DNA of 64,000 bases from an uncultured Carboxylicivirga sp. GTDB lineage: Bacteria; Bacteroidota; Bacteroidia; Bacteroidales; Marinilabiliaceae. The position numbers were made by a program, and so were the translations under genes. Shown here in pieces: positions 47,045-55,179 of this stretch. The number at the start of each line of letters is the position of its first letter. Positions within the stretch are counted from its first letter, which is position 1. Location of the stretch: positions 5,146,001 to 5,210,000 of the forward strand of contig NZ_OY771430.1 of NCBI RefSeq assembly GCF_963674565.1, written 5' to 3'. The notes under the pieces were generated by a model. That model did no database searches, was not told where the DNA came from, and saw only the letters and a list, made by a program, of their open reading frames with translations.

Positions 47045-47776
47045 CTATCTTAACTTTTTCAGTATTCTTATAGCTTTATCAGCATATTCGTTATTCCCTT
47101 CGGCAATATGTTGAAATAATGCTTTTGCCTCTGGTAGTTTCTCCTGTTTTAAATAGCATAGCGAAAGATACCAATCAATATGTTCGGAGTAGAATACAGC
47201 ATCTTTACTTATTAATTCTAGTTCGCGTTCAGCTTCTATAATATTTCCAAGTTCGATTTGGCAAAGAGCTGAGAAAAAACCTGACATTTCAGAATTATCT
47301 ATTTTTAATCGTTGAAATTCATCTAATGCACTTTTTGTATTTCCAGATTGATATAAATCAATGGCTCTATCAATCTCAGTGAAATCACTATTGCCTCTAA
47401 CATTTATATTAATGCCGTAAGGTTCGTAATACTCCATAAACATTTGATCGCCCATAAAACGATCATTGCTTAACAAACCCAGAAAAGTACTTATAGAGAA
47501 AATTGTAATAACTGAAGCAGCAGCAATCCAATACATTGGTCTAATGCGGAATGTTGATTTTTTTTCTTCCAGAAAGTCATTACCAATATCTTTAAGTTGG
47601 CTTCTGAAATCCATGGTATCATCATCCCCCATTTTAATGGTTTGTAAGATCTCTTTTTGAAGAAGAAGCTCCTTCTGAAGTTCCTTATCATTATTAAGTT
47701 CTTCAGTTAACTTATTTTGATCCTCGTCAGAGAGTTCTCCTGATAGGAAATCTAAAAATCTATCATTATAATCCAT
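47045..47776 (-). CDS. Putative anti-sigma factor with periplasmic TPR region
   Basis: 243 residues. The N-terminal 75 or so are helical and acidic (DRFLDFLSGELSDEDQNKLT) like the cytoplasmic ASD of anti-sigma factors, without the zinc ligands. One TM helix follows at about 82-103, and a C-terminal TPR-like region at about 130-243 (AIDLYQSGNTKSALDEFQRL, LPEAKALFQHIAEG). The start overlaps the sigma-factor gene by 11 bases, the usual coupling of an ECF factor to its regulator. The anti-sigma role is inferred from layout and position. Confidence 0.72.
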   Translation of the reverse strand: MDYNDRFLDFLSGELSDEDQNKLTEELNNDKELQKELLLQKEILQTIKMGDDDTMDFRSQLKDIGNDFLEEKKSTFRIRPMYWIAAASVITIFSISTFLGLLSNDRFMGDQMFMEYYEPYGININVRGNSDFTEIDRAIDLYQSGNTKSALDEFQRLKIDNSEMSGFFSALCQIELGNIIEAERELELISKDAVFYSEHIDWYLSLCYLKQEKLPEAKALFQHIAEGNNEYADKAIRILKKLR

Positions 47777-48341
47777 ACTTTAATGCTTTATATTGAGGAT
47801 CCTCTTTAATCATATCCAATAATTTCTTATTGCACTGAGTTCTTCTGTTTTTCATATATTGTAAAGAACTAAATGCAAGTTCTGCAGTAATATCTTCGTT
47901 TGAAAAACCTTTAGAAACAAGTCTAAGCAGATCCTGACAAACTTTAGAGATATTTTTGAAATGTTTGAGATATAACTGTCTTCTTTTTTCGTAAAGTTGT
48001 TCTTCATCAACTTCCTCAGCTATAACTACGGTATTCTCAATATTTTTGAGAACTGTACTTTCCTTTTTTCTGAGGCGTAATTCATTTAGCCATATGTTAC
48101 GGCAAATAGCATAGAAATAAGTAGTAAAAGAGGCTGTCAATTGTGGTTTTTCGGTTTTTGCATAAATGGCAATGAATCCTTCCTGAATCAAGTTCATCGC
48201 ATCGTCTTCCTTTCCACTATTCTGAAGGACTAAATCTCGCACAGGTACCCAAACCAACCCCATAATATATTTTATTATACGGCTGTCCCGGTTATAAACA
48301 CCTTCCAGTAATTCGTTATTATTATAACGTAATTTTCCCAT
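47766..48341 (-). CDS. ECF-type RNA polymerase sigma factor
   Basis: 191 residues from the ATG at 48341; the longer frame would need a TTG start at 48365. Region 2 contains AMNLIQEGFIAIYAK and FTTYFYAICRNIWLNELRLR. Region 4 contains CQDLLRLVSKGFSNEDITAE and MKNRRTQCNKKLLDMI, so the HTH is less canonical than in the orphan ECF factor at 11594. It is coupled by an 11-base overlap to a membrane protein that is probably its anti-sigma factor. It may be the tail of the long minus-strand operon that starts at tatA, as the gap to trmN6 is only 60 bases. Confidence 0.88.
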   Translation of the reverse strand: MGKLRYNNNELLEGVYNRDSRIIKYIMGLVWVPVRDLVLQNSGKEDDAMNLIQEGFIAIYAKTEKPQLTASFTTYFYAICRNIWLNELRLRKKESTVLKNIENTVVIAEEVDEEQLYEKRRQLYLKHFKNISKVCQDLLRLVSKGFSNEDITAELAFSSLQYMKNRRTQCNKKLLDMIKEDPQYKALKYGL

Positions 48342-48401
48342 TCTTACGGATTTTATGTCCACCAAATTAACAAAAAATATTAATTTAATTAATCTGTAAA
48401 C

Positions 48402-49121
48402 TTAAAAAGTCAAATAAAAGTCTCTCGTTAGTACTTTGTATTCCTCAGAATATGCATGGCGCTTACCTTTTTCAATGTACATTATTTCTTCATTAAAATT
48501 AGTTGCTTTGCCAATATTAAATTCAAGAAGACTTCTGACAATCTGCTTATTAATATCCCCTTTTACGCGAAGAATTCTTGAAAGGTTATAATCGTAATAG
48601 TTTTTTATGCTAATAATTTCTTTTTCCAGCAAGTATGGGGTGATCAATCCTAGAGAGGCTGAAGGAGAACTCAATTGTATTGAACAATGAAATAATTCTT
48701 CAAAGCTCAGGCTGTCCGTATGTCTGGCAAGGTTCCTGGCTGTATTTTGGGATTTTAAACTCTTATTAAAAAATGGTGGGTTGGAAATGATATAATCAAA
48801 TTTGTTTTGATTTTTAGATGTAAAATCCTGAATAGAAGAATGTACAACAGAAATTCTATCTGCCCATGGAGAACATTGAATATTTTCAAATGCTTGTTCG
48901 CAAGCATTTTGATCGATATCTATGGCTATAATTTCAGCATTGGGATTACGTTGAGCTGCCATTAATGCAATTAGACCTGTTCCTGTGCCAACATCAAGAA
49001 TCGTTTGACTATTTTCTATTGCTGCCCATGCCCCTAATAAAACACCATCAGTTCCAACTTTCATTGCAGCTTTGTCCTGGTTGATTCTGAATTGTTTAAA
49101 TTGGAAGTAGTTATTTGCCAT
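48402..49121 (-). CDS. trmN6: tRNA1(Val) (adenine(37)-N6)-methyltransferase
   Basis: 239 residues from the ATG at 49121; an in-frame TTG six codons earlier would overlap the preceding gene. It is a Rossmann-fold methyltransferase with the SAM-binding motif ILDVGTGTGLIALMAAQR and the N6-adenine catalytic motif NPPFF. The start FQFKQFRINQDKAAMKVGTD is typical of the YfiC/TrmN6 family, which methylates A37 of tRNA-Val. The start follows the TIGR02757 stop by one base. Confidence 0.9.
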   Translation of the reverse strand: MANNYFQFKQFRINQDKAAMKVGTDGVLLGAWAAIENSQTILDVGTGTGLIALMAAQRNPNAEIIAIDIDQNACEQAFENIQCSPWADRISVVHSSIQDFTSKNQNKFDYIISNPPFFNKSLKSQNTARNLARHTDSLSFEELFHCSIQLSSPSASLGLITPYLLEKEIISIKNYYDYNLSRILRVKGDINKQIVRSLLEFNIGKATNFNEEIMYIEKGKRHAYSEEYKVLTRDFYLTF

Positions 49122-49122
49122 T

Positions 49123-49887
49123 TTAAAATTTTTCTTCAACTCCTAATCCAAATAAAGCAAAATCGTACTTAACAGGGTCGTTGGAGTCAAATGTTCTTAG
49201 ATGATTCATGACTTCATCAACAGCTTTTATGTCATTTTGCTTTCGCATTAGAAGGCCTAATTTACGGGATACATTACCAGTGTGTACATCCAGAGGAAGC
49301 AATAAGTCTTTCGTTGAAATGGTTTTCCATATACCAAAATCAACACCTTTCTTATCATTTCGAACCATCCATCTTAAAAACATGTTTATGCGTTTAGCTG
49401 AAGCTCCTTTTTCAATATTAGCAACATGTTTATGGGATCGTGTTGGGGAGTTAAAGCTTAGAAATTCTTTTCTGAAACTGGATATTGCTTCTTTAATTCC
49501 TCCAGCTCGGTAACCTTCATTAAAAACATTCTCTATACCACCATGTTTTTGGTATATCAGCATTAAGGCTTGAATAAAATAGATGCAATCAACCGACGAA
49601 AATGTGCGGTAATAAAACTCCTCAAAACGATGCAGGTCGGAAGAAGAAGCATTGGAAATGAAATCATATGGTGCATTATCCATAAGATTCATGAGTTTAA
49701 GTGAACTCTTTATTATTTGGTCTCGTTTGCCCCAGGCAATTGAGGCTGCAAGAAAAGCCGAAATTTCGATATCTTGTTTTTGTTTAAAGAGATGTGGAAT
49801 CTGGATGGGATCATTCTCGATAAACTCGGGTTGATTATATTTTAGGACTTTTTCATCAAGAAAATCTTTAATCTCCTTAAGATTCAT
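49123..49887 (-). CDS. TIGR02757 (DUF2400) family protein
   Basis: 254 residues from the ATG at 49887, or 258 from the ATG at 49899. The sequence fits TIGR02757: KYNQPEFIENDPIQIPHLF, AFLAASIAWGKRDQIIKSS, MFLRWMVRNDKKGVDFGIW and LPLDVHTGNVSRKLGLL. The family is helical and has been noted as resembling HhH-type DNA-glycosylases, but its function is unproven. It overlaps the lolD-like gene by 11 bases and is followed by trmN6, so it is part of one operon. Confidence 0.88.
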   Translation of the reverse strand: MNLKEIKDFLDEKVLKYNQPEFIENDPIQIPHLFKQKQDIEISAFLAASIAWGKRDQIIKSSLKLMNLMDNAPYDFISNASSSDLHRFEEFYYRTFSSVDCIYFIQALMLIYQKHGGIENVFNEGYRAGGIKEAISSFRKEFLSFNSPTRSHKHVANIEKGASAKRINMFLRWMVRNDKKGVDFGIWKTISTKDLLLPLDVHTGNVSRKLGLLMRKQNDIKAVDEVMNHLRTFDSNDPVKYDFALFGLGVEEKF

Positions 49888-50548
49888 GATTAGATCCATT
49901 AATCAGTCCGTCTTTCATCTCAATCAATCTATCGCACATATGAGCCAGGTGATAATCATGCGTAACAACAACAAATGTATGATTAAATTCAGTTCTCAGG
50001 TCGAAGAATAATTTTTGAAGTTCTTCCTGATTATGTGAATCCAGGTTACCGGAAGGTTCATCGGCAAATACCACTGCAGGATTATTAACCAATGCTCTGG
50101 CAACAGCAACACGTTGTTTTTCTCCTCCACTAAGTTCTGATGGTTTATGCTCAAGACGATGATCGAGGCTAAGAAAACTCAATAATTCCTTTGCTTTTTT
50201 TTCAGCCTGTTTTTTGTTGGTGCCATTAATTAGAGCAGGTAAAATGGCATTCTCTAAAGCTGTAAATTCAGGTAATAGCTGATGAAACTGAAAAACAAAT
50301 CCAATTTTAGTGTTTCTAAAACGTGATAATTGCTTTTCATTCATGGTCAGTATATTCTCTCCGTCAATTTGAATAATTCCCGAATCAGGTTTGTCTAATG
50401 TACCCAATATCTGAAGAAGAGTAGTTTTTCCGGCACCACTGGCTCCAACAATAGAAACTACTTCACCTTTTTCTATTGAAAGATCTATTCCTTTTAGCAC
50501 TTCGAGGCTGCCGTAGCTTTTTTTTATGTCAGAGCAATGTACCATCAT
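49877..50548 (-). CDS. lolD: ABC transporter ATP-binding protein, LolD-like
   Basis: 223 residues. The ATG at 50548 (or the next codon, 50545) is chosen because the preceding gene stops there with a TGATG overlap; the longer open frame has no conserved sequence. It has Walker A GASGAGKT (35-42), Q-loop FVFQFHQLLPEF, signature LSGGEKQR and Walker B VVFADEPSG. It fits LolD, the ATPase that drives release of lipoproteins from the inner membrane. The LolC/E-type permease is not in this operon, so a related MacB-type role remains possible. Confidence 0.85.
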   Translation of the reverse strand: MMVHCSDIKKSYGSLEVLKGIDLSIEKGEVVSIVGASGAGKTTLLQILGTLDKPDSGIIQIDGENILTMNEKQLSRFRNTKIGFVFQFHQLLPEFTALENAILPALINGTNKKQAEKKAKELLSFLSLDHRLEHKPSELSGGEKQRVAVARALVNNPAVVFADEPSGNLDSHNQEELQKLFFDLRTEFNHTFVVVTHDYHLAHMCDRLIEMKDGLINGSNHES

Positions 50549-51480
50549 CAGAAAAACAAAATATAAATATAAGTAGCGTACACTATAAACAACACACTTC
50601 CTTTCCAACGGTTTATGATTCCTTTGGATAGTGGTAATAACAAAACAAATAAAAGAATGGCAACCCCGATCATCCAATTGTAATCAACATGAAGCATAGC
50701 ATCACTAACTTTTAAAGGTTTGATTACAGAAGTGGTTCCTAAAACTGCCCAGATGTTGAAAATATTTGAACCAATAATATTACCTATTGAGATGTCAGAT
50801 TCTTTCTTAAGAGCAGCTATTAATGAAGTTGCCAGTTCAGGTATGCTGGTGCCAAGAGCAACAAGTGACAATCCTACCACCCTTTCACTGATTCCAAAAC
50901 TGATTGCAATTGTTTTGGATCCTTTCACTAACCAATCAGCACCAAAATATAAACCAACAGTAGCCATTAAAAAGAAACCTAATGCCTTTGCAATACTCAT
51001 TGCAGGTTCCTGAATGTTTTCCTGCTGCTTTGTATCACGTCTGCTTTTCCAAACAGACCAAACCAGGTATAAAGCAAGCAATAGTAAAAAAACAACACCT
51101 TCATAGAATGAGATTACGTTGTTCAAGCTTGCAATCAATACTCCCAAAGATGCGATCAGCATTACTAACCAGTCAATCCATATATTGTTTCTTTTGACCT
51201 TTACAGGAAAAATAATGGCTACCAGACCCAATACCAATGCAATGTTGGCAATGTTTGAGCCAATGACATTACCCACTGATATATCTGAGGAGTCGCTAAA
51301 AACAGCGCTTAAGCTAACAATTAATTCAGGTGCAGATGTACCAAAAGCAACAACAGTAATTCCAATAACAAGTGTAGAAACTTTAAAATGACGGGCCAAA
51401 TTAACACTTGCCTTCACCAACCAATCTCCACTAAAAAAAAGCAGAACAAAGCCTGCTATTAACAACAAAAATGGTAACAT
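50548..51480 (-). CDS. Calcium/sodium antiporter (CaCA family, YrbG-like)
   Basis: 310 residues with about ten TM helices in two homologous halves. Each half has the alpha-repeat: TVVAFGTSAPELIVSLSAVF with SVGNVIGSNIANI in the first, and VALGTSIPELATSLIAALKK with SIGNIIGSNIFNI in the second. The acidic residues in these repeats bind the cations. It exchanges Ca2+ for Na+ or H+ across the inner membrane. Its stop overlaps the lolD start by one base, and it begins 9 bases after tatA. Confidence 0.92.
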   Translation of the reverse strand: MLPFLLLIAGFVLLFFSGDWLVKASVNLARHFKVSTLVIGITVVAFGTSAPELIVSLSAVFSDSSDISVGNVIGSNIANIALVLGLVAIIFPVKVKRNNIWIDWLVMLIASLGVLIASLNNVISFYEGVVFLLLLALYLVWSVWKSRRDTKQQENIQEPAMSIAKALGFFLMATVGLYFGADWLVKGSKTIAISFGISERVVGLSLVALGTSIPELATSLIAALKKESDISIGNIIGSNIFNIWAVLGTTSVIKPLKVSDAMLHVDYNWMIGVAILLFVLLLPLSKGIINRWKGSVLFIVYATYIYILFF

Positions 51481-51489
51481 ATAATTTGT

Positions 51490-51912
51490 TTATTCTTCGA
51501 TAACATCCTCTCTCGAAATGGGTCCATCACCCTCTGTTTTGGCTTCTGGTGTTTTTTCAATGGGATTAATCTTTTTTTTGGTACTTTTTACTTCAGCCTG
51601 GTTTTCATCCTGCTTTTCAGCTTCTTTCAAATTATAAGGATCATCATCAACTGATAAATCTGTGTCGACAGCCTTTTTTACATCCTTTACTTCATCATTA
51701 ACAAAGGTCCGTGCTTCGTTTATATCTTTTCTGATATCGCTGGTTTGATCCCTTAATTCCCTTTTGATTTCATCAGATGCACGTTTGAACTCATTCATTC
51801 CTTTTCCCAACATTCTGGCAACATCCGGAATGCTTTTAGCTCCAAACAACAATAAGACCACAAGCCCTACAATAAGTATTTCACCACCTGAAATAAATAA
51901 CAAATTCATCAT
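51490..51912 (-). CDS. tatA: Twin-arginine translocase subunit TatA/TatB
   Basis: 140 residues from the ATG at 51912, or from the next codon at 51909; the longer frame needs a TTG. It has a single N-terminal TM helix (EILIVGLVVLLLFGAKSIPD), then the amphipathic helix VARMLGKGMNEFKRASDEIK, then a long charged tail (about 60-140). This is the TatA/B layout; FGAKSIPDVAR is the usual hinge. It forms the pore for folded proteins with twin-arginine signals. No tatC is beside it. Confidence 0.9.
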   Translation of the reverse strand: MMNLLFISGGEILIVGLVVLLLFGAKSIPDVARMLGKGMNEFKRASDEIKRELRDQTSDIRKDINEARTFVNDEVKDVKKAVDTDLSVDDDPYNLKEAEKQDENQAEVKSTKKKINPIEKTPEAKTEGDGPISREDVIEE

Positions 51913-51962
51913 ACAAGTTAATTTGAAATTCAAAGATAATAAATTAGAACTTGAATGCTATA

Positions 51963-52001
51963 TAAAAAAGAAAAGCCCCAAAGCTTAAAGCAATGGGGCT
52001 T
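51963..52001 (-). terminator. Terminator after secDF
   Basis: Arms AAGCCCC (51973-51979) and GGGGCTT (51995-52001). On the minus strand the stem is followed by TTCTTTTTT. It lies 17 bases beyond the secDF stop and separates it from tatA. Confidence 0.82.
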
Positions 52002-52018
52002 CATATAATTGAAATTCT

Positions 52019-55006
52019 TTATTTCTTTTGGTTTTTATCTTTCAAAAAGAAATCTGCAATTGGAGTTGCAATGAATAATGATGAGTAAGTACCAACTACT
52101 ACACCAATCATCAATGCAAATACAAATCCACGAATTACCTCACCACCGAACAAGAAGATAATTAACAACACAATAAAGGTAGTTAATGATGTATTTACTG
52201 TACGGCTTACGGTTGAGTTTAATGCTGCATCTGTAACTTCAACTTTATCGCGTTTTGGATGAAGTTTGAAATACTCACGGATACGGTCGAATACAACCAC
52301 GGTATCGTTGATAGAGTATCCAATTACGGTTAAGATTGCAGCAATGAATGCCTGGTCAATTTCCAATGAGAAAGGCATGAATGAATAGGTCAAAGAGAAT
52401 ATACCTAATACAATTACCACGTCATGAACCAAAGCAACCAATGCTCCTAAGCCAAATTGCCAGTTGCTGAATCGGGCAAGGATATATAAGAAAATAACAA
52501 GTAAACTGAAGATAATTGCCAAACTGGCATTTCGCTTAATATCACTTGCAATAGTTGGCCCAACTTTCTGAGAACTCATTCGGTAATCAGTTAAGAAAGT
52601 TTCCTGATCAACATCAGATCCAAGGAATGAGGTAAGACCTTCGTATAATTTAGTTTCAACCAAGTTATCAGTGTTGTCATCGTTGTTGTCAACCATAAAG
52701 TTAGTTGCGATACGAACCTGATCACCTTCGTTACCAAATTGCTTTACTTCAACATTTGATTCATCAAATACTGAAGTAAGTGATTTTTGAATATCAACTG
52801 AAGAAACCTGCTCATCAAAACGAACTACAAAAGTACGTCCTCCGGTAAAATCAATACCTTGTTTTAAACCACGAGTAGCCAATGAACCAACAGAAGCAAG
52901 AATTAATATTCCTGAAATGATGAAGAAAATGTTTTTCTTCTCAAGGAATTTAATGTGCATGTTAGCAAATAAGTTTCTAGTAATTGAAGTATCGAAAATA
53001 AGAGTTTTCTTCTTATCCAACATTTTTTCAAAAATCAAGCGAGTAATGAAAATAGCTGAGAAGAATGATGTTGCAATACCGATCATCAAAGTGGTAGCAA
53101 AACCTTTAATTGGTCCTGTACCAAAAACAAATAGTATGATACCAGTTAAGAAAGTAGTTACGTTAGCATCAATAATTGCAGAGAAGGCATTGTTATATCC
53201 GTCTTTAACCGCTAATTGAACTCCTTTACCCGATCTCATCTCTTCTTTAATACGTTCGTAGATAAGAACATTCGCATCTACCGACATACCAATAGTAAGC
53301 ACAATACCAGCAATACCAGGTAATGTTAATACAGCCCCAAATGATGCAAGTACTCCTAAAATGAAGAACATGTTAGATATAAGGGCGAAGTCAGCTACCC
53401 AACCTGCACGATAACCATAGTACAATAACATATAGACAAGTACAATGATAAATGCCCAAATGAAAGATGAGAAACCGCTGTTAACAGCTTCCTGACCAAG
53501 AGAAGGACCTACTACAGTATCTTCTACAATTCGAGCAGGAGCAGGTAATTTACCAGACTTTAGAATGTTTGCCAAGTCTTCCGCTTCAGAAGGTGTAAAG
53601 TTACCTGTAATCTGGCTGCTTCCTCCGTCAATTTTAGTATTAACAGTTGGGAAGCTATATACATAACCATCTAAAACAATAGCAATACTGCGATCTATAT
53701 TAGCACCTGTTAAACGAGCCCAGGTTTTAGCACCTTCAGCATTCATGCTCATAGATACTTCAAATTGTCCACGTTGGTTAGTTTGACTTCGTGCTGATGT
53801 AATAACATCCCCTTCTAAAGGAGGACGACCATCGTGAGTGCTAACTTTGATAGCTACTAACTGGAATGCTGATTCTTTTTCGTTTGCCTCAGGGAAACGT
53901 GACTTCATATACTCCTGGTCAACAGGTTTAACTGTCCAGAAGAATTTAACATCTTTAGGAAACAAGCTTCTTACAACCGAATTTTGTAAATAGCCATTTA
54001 CTTCAGCAGTATCACGGGCAAGAGACAAACCAACAACCGGTCCAGGGAATGGTCCTTGTTGTCCGTAATTTGGTTGAAGATAGCTAAATAAAGATTTTGT
54101 ATCGGTTGCTAAAGAATCAATAGAAGTACTATCGTTGTCTAATTGACCCAATAATGATAAATCACTATCTGCTTCAGTTGTCTGAGTTGCAGCTTCTACA
54201 GCTTCTTCTTTTACAGGTTTTTTAGCTTCTTCTAATTCGCGAACCTTTGAATCAGCCTGAAATAAATATTGGAATAATTCACCGTTTTCGTAAGTCTCCC
54301 AGAACTCTAAGCTAGCTGTTCCCTGTAATAGCTTACGTACCCTTTGAGGCTCAGTAACACCAGGTAATTCAACCAATACACGTCCGGCTTTTTCAAGCTT
54401 TTGAACGTTGGGCTGAGTAACACCAAAACGGTCGATACGAGTACGAAGGATATTAAAAGCATTGTCAATGGCACTCTGAGCTTCTGTTCTGATTACTTTT
54501 AATACTTCCTCGTTGGTTGAGTTATAGCTAACTTTTTCTTTCAGTTCAATGGTATTGAAGATAGTTGCAAGTTGTGCATTTCCATCCAAATCCTGATATG
54601 CTTGTCCGAAAAGTGTGATATAGTCTTCAGAACTGGTTTTTTCCATTTCTTCAGCTTTCTTCAAAGCTGCACGGAAAGTTTCGTCAGTGTTGTAGTTTGA
54701 CAGAGCAAGAACAACATCTGAAACCTTCACCTCAAGGATAAGGTTCATACCACCTTTAAGGTCAAGACCAAAGTTTATCTCACGCTCTTTACACTCCTGG
54801 TAAGTATAATCACGAAACCAAAAGAAACTGTATACTGTTTCGTTTTTAATGGAGTCTAAATAAGCGAACTCTATTTTCGGATCACCACCCGCAATAGCCT
54901 TTGCATCGGCCTCAACACTTCGTGTCTTGTAAGTAAAAAATAGTTGATATAAGCTGACTAACGCCAGAAGAATGGCAAATAGTCTTATTGCTCCTTTGTT
55001 TTGCAT
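52019..55006 (-). CDS. secDF: Protein translocase subunit SecDF (fused)
   Basis: 995 residues, the fused SecD-SecF form usual in Bacteroidota. The SecD part (about 1-620) has FGLDLKGGMNLILEVKVSDV, the periplasmic P1 region (RTRIDRFGVTQPNVQKLE) and a 6-TM domain (IWAFIIVLVYMLLYYG). The SecF part (about 660-990) has GIDFTGGRTFVVRFDE and a second 6-TM domain (IGYSINDTVVVFDRIREYF). It uses the proton gradient to pull exported proteins through SecYEG. It is a single-gene unit with its own terminator. Confidence 0.96.
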   Translation of the reverse strand: MQNKGAIRLFAILLALVSLYQLFFTYKTRSVEADAKAIAGGDPKIEFAYLDSIKNETVYSFFWFRDYTYQECKEREINFGLDLKGGMNLILEVKVSDVVLALSNYNTDETFRAALKKAEEMEKTSSEDYITLFGQAYQDLDGNAQLATIFNTIELKEKVSYNSTNEEVLKVIRTEAQSAIDNAFNILRTRIDRFGVTQPNVQKLEKAGRVLVELPGVTEPQRVRKLLQGTASLEFWETYENGELFQYLFQADSKVRELEEAKKPVKEEAVEAATQTTEADSDLSLLGQLDNDSTSIDSLATDTKSLFSYLQPNYGQQGPFPGPVVGLSLARDTAEVNGYLQNSVVRSLFPKDVKFFWTVKPVDQEYMKSRFPEANEKESAFQLVAIKVSTHDGRPPLEGDVITSARSQTNQRGQFEVSMSMNAEGAKTWARLTGANIDRSIAIVLDGYVYSFPTVNTKIDGGSSQITGNFTPSEAEDLANILKSGKLPAPARIVEDTVVGPSLGQEAVNSGFSSFIWAFIIVLVYMLLYYGYRAGWVADFALISNMFFILGVLASFGAVLTLPGIAGIVLTIGMSVDANVLIYERIKEEMRSGKGVQLAVKDGYNNAFSAIIDANVTTFLTGIILFVFGTGPIKGFATTLMIGIATSFFSAIFITRLIFEKMLDKKKTLIFDTSITRNLFANMHIKFLEKKNIFFIISGILILASVGSLATRGLKQGIDFTGGRTFVVRFDEQVSSVDIQKSLTSVFDESNVEVKQFGNEGDQVRIATNFMVDNNDDNTDNLVETKLYEGLTSFLGSDVDQETFLTDYRMSSQKVGPTIASDIKRNASLAIIFSLLVIFLYILARFSNWQFGLGALVALVHDVVIVLGIFSLTYSFMPFSLEIDQAFIAAILTVIGYSINDTVVVFDRIREYFKLHPKRDKVEVTDAALNSTVSRTVNTSLTTFIVLLIIFLFGGEVIRGFVFALMIGVVVGTYSSLFIATPIADFFLKDKNQKK

Positions 55007-55056
55007 TTGTTAATAATTTATAATTATTCGTTTTGACACTTCACATCATAATCGCG

Positions 55057-55064
55057 CAAATATA
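55057..55064 (-). promoter_or_regulatory. Putative -7 element for secDF
   Basis: The minus strand reads TATATTTG here, a full match to TAnnTTTG, about 50 bases before the ATG. No TTG was found 19-21 bases upstream, so the -33 is missing or degenerate. Confidence 0.4.
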
Positions 55065-55179
55065 TTGATTTTTTTAATACTACCCATTTAAATCAAGCCC
55101 TGATTATGATCAACTTTTAGGAGTAAATAATGGATCACTATTCTGAGATGTTAAAAATCGTTACCCTTAGATGACTATT

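Noticed and set aside
50549..50677. N-terminal 43-residue extension of the LolD-like ATPase
   Set aside because: It overlaps the antiporter coding region, has no conserved sequence, and the ATG at 50548 gives a normal family start with a TGATG overlap.
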